64,000 bases of DNA from the NCBI RefSeq assembly GCF_900637185.1, contig NZ_LR134352.1, forward strand, positions 1,116,001 to 1,180,000. The letters run 5' to 3'. The notes under the pieces are model-generated. The model did not search any database and was not told the DNA's origin. It saw nothing but the letters and a program-made list of their open reading frames with translations. The translations under genes were made by a program, and so were the position numbers. This stretch comes from Nocardia asteroides. Its GTDB lineage: Bacteria; Actinomycetota; Actinomycetes; Mycobacteriales; Mycobacteriaceae. Position 1 is the first letter of the stretch; every line of letters begins with the position of its first letter. Shown piece by piece: positions 57,163 to 64,000 of this stretch.

Positions 57163-58677
57163 TCACCGCGTCGCGCCGGACGCGGGCCCGGCCTCGTCGC
57201 GGCAGGTCAGGTCGGTGGCGGGCAGGGTCCCGTCGAGCAGATAGGTGTTGACGGCGGTGCTGACGCAGCTGTTCGGATAGTTGCCGTAGATCCAGTGGAT
57301 CGGCACGTCCGGCAGCGTCACCATCCGCGATTCGCGCAGCGCCCGGTGCATGCCGAGCGCGCCGGGATAGGTGGTGCGCGTATCGCCGGTGGACTGCACG
57401 ATCAGGCTCGGCACCGCATTGTCGACCACCGTCTTCGGCTCGGCGGGCAGGGCCCAGAACGCGCACGGGGTGATGTTGTTCGTGAACGCGCCGAACAGCG
57501 GCTGATCGGCGCGGCTCGCCTCGATATTGCGCCGGTACCAGGCCGGATCTGACGGCGACGCCGCGTCGCCGCACAGCACGGCGGTGGCGGTGGACAGGTC
57601 GCGCGGCTCGGCTCTCAGCATGAAGGCCAGGGTGGCGGCCAGTTCCGGGTCCGGCGTCACCGTCGCGCCATCGGCGGCGTCGGCGAGCTGACGGAGCTGC
57701 CCGGCCAGCGCGGGATATTTGCGCGGGTCGTCCAGTCCGGCGAACAGGATATTGGGCAGATCGTGCTGGTCGACGGTGAAATCGCCGATCCGGATCGGCT
57801 GGTCCTTCGCCCGGCGCACCATGGTCTGGACGAACTCGCGGACCGCGGAACGGTCGGCGCCGAAACGGTATTCGCCGGCGTGGGCGGCCGCCCAGTCCGC
57901 CCACAGATCGAAGGCGGCCTCGTTGGCCGGGCCCATGTCGCGCAGCATCTCGGTGGCGCCGTAGCGCGCCGGGTCGACCGCGCTGTCCAGGACGAAGCGG
58001 TCGGCGTGATCGCCGAAGAGCTGGGTGTACACCGCGCCCAGGTAGGTGCCATAGGACGTGCCGAAATAGCTGATCCGGTCCTCGCCGAGGACCGACCGGA
58101 TCAGGTCCATGTCGCGGGCGGTGTTGCGGGTGGTGATGTGGCGCAGGCGGGCGCCCTCCGTCGCCGCGCACTGCGCGGCCAGCTCGCCCTGGCGGACGGT
58201 GCTCGCGGCGAAATCGGCGTCGCCGAATCCGGCGGACTCGATCCAGAACCCTTCCCGCCAGCGGCAATTCACCGGTGTGGAGCGGCCGATGCCGCGCGGG
58301 TCCAAGCCGATCAGGTCGTAGCCGGCGGCGACCTCAGGGGTCATCGCGTTGCGGATGTCGACCACGAAGTCCAGGCCGGGGCCGCCGGGACCGCCCGGGT
58401 TCGACAGCAGCACGCCGCGGCGCCGGGCCGGATCGGTGGCGGGCAGGCGGGAGATGGCGACGGTCATTGTCTCCCCGTCCGGGGCCGAATAGTCCACCGG
58501 GACGGTGACATCGGCGCATTGCGCGCCCACCGGATCCAGGCGCGGATCGTCGCAGGTCTGCCAGGTGAGCTCCTGGTCCCGGAAGGTGTCGAGACCGTCC
58601 GCCGACGCGGGGACCGCCGCCAACAATCCCGCGACCACGGCGGCGCCGAGCACGCCGCCGAGCAGCGCGCGCTTCAC
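57163..58677 (-). CDS. Secreted alpha/beta-hydrolase peptidase (tripeptidyl aminopeptidase-like)
   Basis: A 504-residue protein with a Sec signal peptide (MKRALLGGVLGAAVVAGLLA, ending AVPASA-DG). The hydrolase fold has LLSNPGGPGGPG (oxyanion loop), nucleophile Ser in YFGTSYGTYLGAVY and a C-terminal TAP-like domain containing Cys pairs (ITPCAFWALP, NSCVSTAVNTYL, LTCRDEAG). This matches the SlpD/SlpE and Tap family of secreted proteases. GTG 58677 overlaps the preceding stop (GTGA) and is favoured over GTG 58686. It is coupled to the beta-lactamase-family lipoprotein, suggesting joint action on envelope peptides. Confidence 0.87.
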   Translation of the reverse strand: MKRALLGGVLGAAVVAGLLAAVPASADGLDTFRDQELTWQTCDDPRLDPVGAQCADVTVPVDYSAPDGETMTVAISRLPATDPARRRGVLLSNPGGPGGPGLDFVVDIRNAMTPEVAAGYDLIGLDPRGIGRSTPVNCRWREGFWIESAGFGDADFAASTVRQGELAAQCAATEGARLRHITTRNTARDMDLIRSVLGEDRISYFGTSYGTYLGAVYTQLFGDHADRFVLDSAVDPARYGATEMLRDMGPANEAAFDLWADWAAAHAGEYRFGADRSAVREFVQTMVRRAKDQPIRIGDFTVDQHDLPNILFAGLDDPRKYPALAGQLRQLADAADGATVTPDPELAATLAFMLRAEPRDLSTATAVLCGDAASPSDPAWYRRNIEASRADQPLFGAFTNNITPCAFWALPAEPKTVVDNAVPSLIVQSTGDTRTTYPGALGMHRALRESRMVTLPDVPIHWIYGNYPNSCVSTAVNTYLLDGTLPATDLTCRDEAGPASGATR

Positions 58678-59846
58678 GACGCGCACACGATCGTGTCGAA
58701 GGCCTGGTCGACCAGCTCGGATTGCGCCGCGCTGTCGGGTAGCTCGTTCACCGTGAGGACGACCGCGCGACCGTCGGGGGTGACGCCGGTGTGGGTGCCG
58801 AAGCCGGGGATGCTGCCGCCGTGCCCGGTGACCCGCACGCCGCAGGAGGCGGTGCGCTCGATCAGGCCCAGTCCGTAACCGGCCGTGGGCATGCGGTCGA
58901 AGGAGACCGTGCGGCGCATCTCGTCGAGCTGCGCGGCGGGCAGGAGTTCGCCGGACAGCAGGGCGATGAAGAAGCGGTTGAGGTCGGCGCCGGTGGCGAT
59001 CATGGCGCCCGCGGTGTCGGCCCAGGACGGGTCGAGGTCGGTGAAGTCCAGTCGGGTACCACCGGTTTCGTGGTAGCCGTGCGGATGGGGTGCGCGCAGG
59101 CCGGTCTCGCCGGGGGCGGGGAAGTAGGTGTCGCGCAGGCCCAGCGGTTCGAGGATCCTGGTGCCGATCTCGGTGACGGCGGGACGGCCGGTGACCTGTT
59201 CGATGAGCATGCCCAGCAGGATGTAGTTGGTGTTGGTGTACACCGCTCGCGCGCCCGGTTCGAACTGCGGCGGCATCGACATCGCGATGGCGACGAGCTC
59301 GGCGGGGGTGTAGCGCTGTCTGCGGACGGTGTCGGTGTCGGGTTGCAGCTGCGGGGACCCGGTGTCGGTGCGCAGGCTCGGGTCGCCGCCCGCGAGGTAG
59401 TCGGTCAGGCCGCTGGTGTGCTGGAGCAACTGGCGCACGGTGATCCGGGAGCCGTCGTTGCCGTTGCCGCGTACGACGCCGGGGAGGTAGCGCTCGACGG
59501 GCGCGTCCAGCTCGACCTTGCCCTCGGCGACCAGTTGCAGGATCACGGTGGCGACGAAAGTCTTGGTATTGCTGCCGATCCGCACGAACGCGCCGTCGGG
59601 GATCGGGGTACCGGCGGCCACATCGCCGACGCCCGCGGTGACGGTCTGCTCGCCCGCCGGGGTGGTGATCACCGCCTGCGCACCGGGGAAGCCCGCCTGC
59701 ACGAGGGTGTCGAGGGCTCGGCGCACCTCGGGCGAAGGCGTCGTCGCGGCCGCGGTCTCACCGCCGCACGCGGACACGGCGAGCACCGCGACGGCACCGG
59801 CGCCGGCGGCGAGGATCCGTGCTGTCCTACTCCGGAAAATGGTCAT
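58674..59846 (-). CDS. Beta-lactamase/D-alanyl-D-alanine carboxypeptidase-family lipoprotein
   Basis: A 390-residue serine hydrolase of class C beta-lactamase fold. The signal peptide ends in lipobox V24-S-A-C27, so it is anchored outside. Active-site motifs are S92-N-T-K95 (S-x-x-K), Y-T-N in AVYTNTNYILLG and HGG in VTGHGGSIPGFG. These features fit D-Ala-D-Ala carboxypeptidases and esterases of the family; no direct evidence of drug hydrolysis exists. AGGAGGAAAG precedes the ATG. It is followed without a gap by the secreted peptidase gene. Confidence 0.9.
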   Translation of the reverse strand: MTIFRSRTARILAAGAGAVAVLAVSACGGETAAATTPSPEVRRALDTLVQAGFPGAQAVITTPAGEQTVTAGVGDVAAGTPIPDGAFVRIGSNTKTFVATVILQLVAEGKVELDAPVERYLPGVVRGNGNDGSRITVRQLLQHTSGLTDYLAGGDPSLRTDTGSPQLQPDTDTVRRQRYTPAELVAIAMSMPPQFEPGARAVYTNTNYILLGMLIEQVTGRPAVTEIGTRILEPLGLRDTYFPAPGETGLRAPHPHGYHETGGTRLDFTDLDPSWADTAGAMIATGADLNRFFIALLSGELLPAAQLDEMRRTVSFDRMPTAGYGLGLIERTASCGVRVTGHGGSIPGFGTHTGVTPDGRAVVLTVNELPDSAAQSELVDQAFDTIVCAS

Positions 59847-59960
59847 GAGCTGGGCTTTCCTCCTGCTGGAACGGTGTGCTTGGCCTCTGTTCCGAGCGTA
59901 GGAATCCGCGCCGCTCCCGCCCATGCCGCGCGCGCCCGAATCCGTGGTCGCGCGGACCGG

Positions 59961-60047
59961 AGGGGTGGAGGTGGTGCAGGCACTACCAACCCAGGGGTGG
60001 GGCAGGTGAAGTGACCATGGTGGGGCCGGAAGTCCCCCTAGGGGTGG
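59961..60047 (+). repeat. Three AGGGGTGG direct repeats in a divergent promoter region
   Basis: AGGGGTGG occurs at 59961-59968, 59993-60000 and 60040-60047, the last joined to a CCCCTAGGGG palindrome (60035-60044). They lie between the divergent lipoprotein gene and the small secreted protein gene, 65-150 bases before the latter. They look like binding sites for a regulator, perhaps the SARP or NarL-type proteins encoded nearby. Confidence 0.45.
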
Positions 60048-60113
60048 CTGTTTCGGCGCGTTGTCGCCCATAACGTTCTCGATGTCGAAAACGAACGCAG
60101 AGGAGCGAACGAC

Positions 60114-60341
60114 ATGCGCATCAAATCCACCATCGCCGCAGGGCTGCTGGCCGTCGCGACCGTCGCCGGGGTGTCGACGGTCGCCGCGGGCAATGCCGCC
60201 GCGGGCCCGGCGGGGACCTACTACGGCACCTACGCCACGCTCACCGCGTGTCGCGCCGACGGCGAGTCGTCCTACACCGGCGGCTACTACTGGGAGTGCA
60301 CCGAGAACTGGGACGGCTGGGATCTCTACATCTGGTACTGA
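60114..60341 (+). CDS. Small secreted protein (75 residues)
   Basis: Signal peptide [20 protein letters not shown] followed by [10 protein letters not shown] and a mature part of about 45 residues rich in Tyr, Trp and Gly ([20 protein letters not shown], then [20 protein letters not shown]). Two cysteines probably form one disulfide. GAGGAGCGAACGAC is the ribosome site. Small secreted proteins with this C-x(15-20)-C aromatic pattern are common in Nocardia and Streptomyces but uncharacterised. A strong terminator follows, so it is a single-gene unit. Confidence 0.82.
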   Translation: MRIKSTIAAGLLAVATVAGVSTVAAGNAAAGPAGTYYGTYATLTACRADGESSYTGGYYWECTENWDGWDLYIWY

Positions 60342-60351
60342 TCCACGGCAC

Positions 60352-60390
60352 CGCGAAGGGGCATCCGGTGAGGCCGGGTGCCCCTTCGCG
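60352..60390 (+). terminator. Terminator after the small secreted protein gene
   Basis: CGCGAAGGGGCA (60352-60363) pairs perfectly with TGCCCCTTCGCG (60379-60390); the loop can form further G-C pairs. It begins 11 bases after the stop and isolates the gene from the regulator downstream. Confidence 0.8.
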
Positions 60391-60458
60391 CTGTCCGGCG
60401 ACCGGCGGTTGGCTAGATTGTCGGTCTGAGTTTTCCCGTGAGAGAGATTGGCCCGCGC

Positions 60459-63410
60459 ATGCTGACGTTCGCCGTGCTCGGGGAGATCCGTGCCTGGCGC
60501 GCCGGGACCGAGCTCGATCTCGGCTCGCGACAGCAGCGCGCACTGCTGGCGGCCCTGCTGCTGCGACCCGGCCGCGCGGCCACCGTCGACGAGCTCATCG
60601 ACGACGTCTGGGGCGAGAACCCCACCGCCAGCGCCGTCGGCGCCCTGCGCAACCACATCCTGCACCTGCGCCGGGTGCTCGAACCCGGCCGTGCCGCGGG
60701 CGCGCCGCCGCGGGTGCTGGTCGCGCTCGGCGGCGGGTACGCGCTGCGGCTGCCGCCGGGCTGCGTGGACATCGAGCAGGTCGACGCCCTGCTGCGCGAC
60801 CCGGAAGCCGACCAGGACACGGTCGTCGACGCGGCCCTGCGCTGCTGGACCGGCACGCCGCTGGCCGGACTGCCCGGCCCCTTCGCCGAACGGCAGCGCG
60901 CCCACCTCGCCGATCGGCGGATCGTGCTGCTGGAACAGCGCGCCGACCTCGACCTGCGGCACGGCCGCTACGCCGAGGCGGTCGCCGCCCTCACCCCGCT
61001 GTGCGCCGAACATCCGCTGCGGGAGCGGCCCCGCGGACTGCTCATGACCGCGCTCTATCACGCGGGCCGCCAGGCCGAGGCGCTGCGCGTGTACGCCGAC
61101 ACCCGGCGCGAACTGGTCGACCAGCTCGGCATCGAACCCGGCCCCGACCTCACCGAACTGCACCGGCGCATCCTGGCGGGCGACCTCGGCGCAGCGCACG
61201 AGCCCGCGGCCCGGCCGGTGGTGCCGCAGCGCGTCGCCCAGCTGCCCGCCGATGTCGTGGACTTCACCGGCCGCGCCGAGGTGGCCGACCTGCTCGCCGC
61301 CCGCCTCACGGCCGCCGGGACCGGGGTGCCGGTGTGCGCGATCGGCGGGATGGGCGGCATCGGCAAGAGCGCGCTGGCGGTGCATGTCGCGCACCGGGTG
61401 CGCGCGCACTTTCCCGACGGGCAGCTGCACGTGGACCTGCACGGCTTCGCCGCGGACCGCGCGAACGGCGCGGCGAACGCGGCCGACACCCTCGGCGACT
61501 TCCTGCGCGTCCTCGGCGTGCCGGAAGGCGAACTCGCCGCGGGCGCCGCGGAACGGGCCGCCCAGTTCCGCAGTCTGCTCGACGGCAAGCGGGTGCTGGT
61601 CGTGCTGGACAACGCCCGCTCGGCCGAGCAGATCGCGCCGCTCATCCCCGGCACGCCCGGCTCCGCGGTCCTGGTGACCAGCCGTTCGGCGCTGCCGGAA
61701 CTGCCGGGCACCACCGCGGTGCGGCTGGACGTGCTCACCGCGGCCGAGGCGCACAGCCTGCTGGCGGGGATCGTGGGCGCGGACCGGATCGCGGCCGAAC
61801 CCGACGCCGTCGCCGCCGTGCTCGGCGCCTGCGGTGGGCTGCCGCTCGCGGTGCGTATCGTCGGCGCCCGCCTGGCCGCCCGGCCGGCCTGGACCGTAGG
61901 CCTCCTGGCCGACCGGCTGCGCGACACCGCCCAGCGGCTCAGCGTGCTGCGCACCGGGGAACTGGCGGTGGAACTGGCCTTCCGGATCAGCTACGACCAG
62001 CTCGATACCGGCCATGCCAGGGCGTTCCGGATGCTGGCCGCGCCCGAGGTCGGCGAACTCTGCGCCGAGGGCGCCGCCGCGATCCTGGAGCTCGATCTCC
62101 GGCAGGCCGAGCAGGTGTGCGAGGACCTGGTCGACCTGCATCTGCTGGAGACCACCGCGCCCGGCCGCTACACCTATCACGACCTGCTGCGCCTGTTCGC
62201 CAGGGAACTGCCCGACGCCGCCGATCCACCGGTGACCGCGCTGCGCAGACTGCTGGACTTCTATCTGGCTACCGTGAAACACGCTGTCGCCGTGTGTAAT
62301 CCGGGAACCCGGCTGCCCGAGCACCTGCTCGCGACGGTGGCAGGCGGCATGCGGTTCGCCGACGAGCACGCGGCGCAGGCCTGGCTCGCCGGACAGCGGC
62401 ACAGCCTGGTTTCGCTGTATCGCCAGTGCGCGCAGGTGGGCGGGCCGGTGCTGGCCCCCGCCGCCGATATCGCCTGGGCCACCGCCGAACTCATCGACGG
62501 CGGCGCCCACTGTCACGAGGTCGCGCGGGCGCTCGAGGAACTGCTCGACGCCGCCGTGCGGACGGGCGATCGCTCGGTGGAATGCCGGGTGCGGGTGGCC
62601 CTGGGCGCGCTGTTCGCCTATTCGCTCGGCGCGCTGCGGCAGGGCCGCGACCACCAGCGCATCGCGCTGTCGCTGGATCGCGGCACCCTCAGCGACGCCA
62701 GGCTCACCGCCTTCGCCGCGCAGCTGCTGTCCTCGTCCACCCGGCGCGGCACGGAAACCGCCGCGCCCCTGGCACATTCGGCGCGGGCGATCCGGCTGGC
62801 GCGCCAGGTCGGCGACCGCGCCGTCGAATGCGCCTGCCTGGTGCACGAGGTGAAGACCCTGTCCGACGCGGGCGACTTCCCGGCCGCGCGCGAACGCGCG
62901 CTCACCGCCAGGGCGCTGGCCGCCGAGCTGGGCAACCGCTCGCTCGAGGTGATGGCGACCCACGAACTCGGCGTCACCCTGGTGTATCAGGGCGAGACGG
63001 CGGACGGGGTGCGCCTGTGCGAGGAGGCGGTGGCGCTGGGTCGCGCGGGCGGGATCGAGCTGCGGCTGGGCTGGGCGCTGTCGCGGCTGGCACACGTGCT
63101 GCTGATGGCGGGCCGCGCGACCGAGGCCGAACCCGTGGCCGACGAGGCGATCTGCGTGCTGACCCGCGCGATCGGCCCGCTCACCCGGGCCAGGGTGCTG
63201 GTGCTGCGCGGCCTGATCAAGCAGGCCGTCGGCAAGCGGGACGAGGCCGAGGAATCGTTCGTCGCGGCGGCGGAGACGTTCGCGACGATGCAGGACCCGC
63301 ACCTCGCCCACGAGCGGCTCGACGCCGAACTCGAGGCGCCGATCCTGGCGGTGCTGCACGAGCACCTCGCCGCGGTGCGGGCCGGGCGCGGCGTCATGGC
63401 CGCGTCATAG
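60459..63410 (+). CDS. AfsR/SARP-family regulator with NB-ARC and TPR domains
   Basis: A 983-residue transcription factor. The N-terminal OmpR-like winged helix (about 1-95: FAVLGEIRAWRAGTELDLGS, then RQQRALLAALLLRPGRAATV) is followed by the bacterial transcriptional activation domain (about 100-245), an NB-ARC ATPase with P-loop GGMGGIGKSAL and Walker B KRVLVVLDNA, and C-terminal tetratricopeptide-like repeats (about 680-960). Such regulators activate secondary-metabolite or developmental genes in response to unknown signals. ATG 60459 is preferred over GTG 60438. No biosynthetic cluster adjoins; the nearest candidates are the secreted-protein genes upstream. Confidence 0.9.
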   Translation: MLTFAVLGEIRAWRAGTELDLGSRQQRALLAALLLRPGRAATVDELIDDVWGENPTASAVGALRNHILHLRRVLEPGRAAGAPPRVLVALGGGYALRLPPGCVDIEQVDALLRDPEADQDTVVDAALRCWTGTPLAGLPGPFAERQRAHLADRRIVLLEQRADLDLRHGRYAEAVAALTPLCAEHPLRERPRGLLMTALYHAGRQAEALRVYADTRRELVDQLGIEPGPDLTELHRRILAGDLGAAHEPAARPVVPQRVAQLPADVVDFTGRAEVADLLAARLTAAGTGVPVCAIGGMGGIGKSALAVHVAHRVRAHFPDGQLHVDLHGFAADRANGAANAADTLGDFLRVLGVPEGELAAGAAERAAQFRSLLDGKRVLVVLDNARSAEQIAPLIPGTPGSAVLVTSRSALPELPGTTAVRLDVLTAAEAHSLLAGIVGADRIAAEPDAVAAVLGACGGLPLAVRIVGARLAARPAWTVGLLADRLRDTAQRLSVLRTGELAVELAFRISYDQLDTGHARAFRMLAAPEVGELCAEGAAAILELDLRQAEQVCEDLVDLHLLETTAPGRYTYHDLLRLFARELPDAADPPVTALRRLLDFYLATVKHAVAVCNPGTRLPEHLLATVAGGMRFADEHAAQAWLAGQRHSLVSLYRQCAQVGGPVLAPAADIAWATAELIDGGAHCHEVARALEELLDAAVRTGDRSVECRVRVALGALFAYSLGALRQGRDHQRIALSLDRGTLSDARLTAFAAQLLSSSTRRGTETAAPLAHSARAIRLARQVGDRAVECACLVHEVKTLSDAGDFPAARERALTARALAAELGNRSLEVMATHELGVTLVYQGETADGVRLCEEAVALGRAGGIELRLGWALSRLAHVLLMAGRATEAEPVADEAICVLTRAIGPLTRARVLVLRGLIKQAVGKRDEAEESFVAAAETFATMQDPHLAHERLDAELEAPILAVLHEHLAAVRAGRGVMAAS

Positions 63411-63552
63411 CGGCATCATCGCCGCCCACGAAGCGCCTTGCGGCGCTGGCGAACACAACTGTTCACACGGTAGATTGCGGTGTGTACGCCGGAGTTCGCC
63501 GAGGTGAACCGCGTCGTCGCCGGGGGGTCGGCGGCCCGGTCCGGGTAACGAG

Positions 63553-63586
63553 AACGGGAAGCCCGGATCGCTCCGGACTTCCCGTT
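63553..63586. terminator. Terminator between convergent SARP and ppa genes
   Basis: AACGGGAAG (63553-63561) pairs with CTTCCCGTT (63578-63586), and inner CCGGA/TCCGG pairs extend the stem. TTTTC follows on the plus strand, giving the clearest T-run of the window. It serves the SARP gene and possibly ppa in reverse. Confidence 0.85.
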
Positions 63587-63602
63587 TTTCGTCGGCCTCG
63601 GC

Positions 63603-64000
63603 TCAGTGGCCGGATTCCTTCAGGCGGGTGAAGGACTCGTCGATGACCTTCTCGGCCTCGGCGCGGTCCAGCCACTCCGAACCCTGGACGAACTTGCCCG
63701 GCTCCAGGTCCTTGTAGCGCTCGAAGAAGTGCTTGATCGCCGACAGCTCGAACTCCGAGACGTCGCTCAGTTCCTGGACGTGGTCCCAGCGCGGGTCGCC
63801 CGCGGGCACGCACAGCACCTTGTCGTCGCCGCCGGCCTCGTCGGTCATGCGGTACACGCCGATCGGACGCGCCTCCACGATGACACCGGGGAACACCGAC
63901 TCCGGCAGCAGCACCAGCGCGTCCAGCGGGTCGCCGTCCTCGCCGAGGGTGTTCTCGATGAAGCCGTAGTCGGCCGGGTAGCCCATGGAGGTGTACAGGT
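63603..64000 (-). CDS. ppa: Inorganic pyrophosphatase (N-terminus beyond window)
   Basis: The last 131 or so codons of a family I soluble pyrophosphatase; the start lies past base 64000. The visible part begins [20 protein letters not shown] and contains the metal-binding signature [11 protein letters not shown] plus [15 protein letters not shown] and [17 protein letters not shown]. It hydrolyses pyrophosphate to two phosphates, pulling biosynthetic reactions forward. The convergent SARP gene is separated by a strong hairpin. Confidence 0.95.
   Translation of the reverse strand, partial: LYTSMGYPADYGFIENTLGEDGDPLDALVLLPESVFPGVIVEARPIGVYRMTDEAGGDDKVLCVPAGDPRWDHVQELSDVSEFELSAIKHFFERYKDLEPGKFVQGSEWLDRAEAEKVIDESFTRLKESGH

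Noticed and set aside
58674..59846. Calling the lipoprotein an antibiotic-resistance beta-lactamase
   Set aside because: The motifs fit the wider carboxypeptidase/esterase family, and nothing in the sequence shows drug hydrolysis.
58674..63365. Open minus-strand frame of 1563 codons
   Set aside because: Only its last 390 codons (from 59846) are real. The rest is antisense to the SARP gene, which has clear domains on the plus strand; long shadow frames are common at this GC content.

Overview
The window is high-GC actinobacterial chromosome. Gene order and protein content point to Nocardia or a close relative in Mycobacteriales. From the left edge to about 39.4 kb it follows, in inverted orientation, the Mycobacterium tuberculosis Rv3682 to Rv3644c neighbourhood: ponA2, whiB4, the Get3-like ATPase pair, ridA, a metallo-beta-lactamase-fold protein, crp, nth, a TlpA-like thioredoxin, a CoA-type Nudix hydrolase, marP, ephE, a holin-like protein, acs, dppABCD, an Rv3662c-like protein, an HAD phosphatase, ssd-tadABC-flp-tadE, a DEAD helicase, cspA, topA and DNA polymerase III delta prime. 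Species-level identity cannot be read from the sequence alone.

Region 1 (1-14.9 kb) holds envelope, redox and stress genes: a PASTA-bearing class A PBP, a WhiB iron-sulfur regulator, a cAMP-type regulator, endonuclease III and the acid-resistance protease MarP. Region 2 (14.9-25 kb) has acetyl-CoA synthetase, a five-domain oligopeptide ABC transporter and two non-coding RNAs placed by synteny and structure: an Ms1/MTS2823-like RNA on the minus strand, with a sigma-A-type promoter overlapped by a perfect Crp palindrome, and a 6C RNA on the plus strand with C-run loops. Region 3 (25-31.7 kb) is a Flp/Tad pilus locus interrupted twice: about 1.2 kb of non-tad, partly degenerate DNA between tadA and tadB, and a 17-bp-period tandem repeat array between tadB and tadC.

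Region 4 (31.9-42.7 kb) carries helicase, cold-shock, topoisomerase I, clamp-loader and tRNA-Thr(CGT) genes plus small membrane proteins. Region 5 (42.7-48.6 kb) is the most unusual module: a Pls-type single-module NRPS (adenylation, carrier, membrane and hexapeptide-repeat acyl-transferase-like domains) whose adenylation code reads as lysine-like. It is translationally coupled to an M1 zinc aminopeptidase, with a MarR regulator just upstream. The layout resembles epsilon-poly-lysine synthesis and degradation in Streptomyces.

Region 6 (48.7-57.2 kb) contains a SAM-IV-type riboswitch before a class V aminotransferase, a YefM-YoeB toxin-antitoxin pair with a palindromic operator, a flavin reductase, a YbaK-type deacylase, a crotonase, a MarR-MFS exporter operon with a perfect operator, and a NarL-type two-component system. 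Region 7 (57.2-64 kb) has a secreted alpha/beta-hydrolase peptidase coupled to a beta-lactamase-family lipoprotein, a tiny secreted protein, an AfsR-type SARP regulator and the end of inorganic pyrophosphatase.
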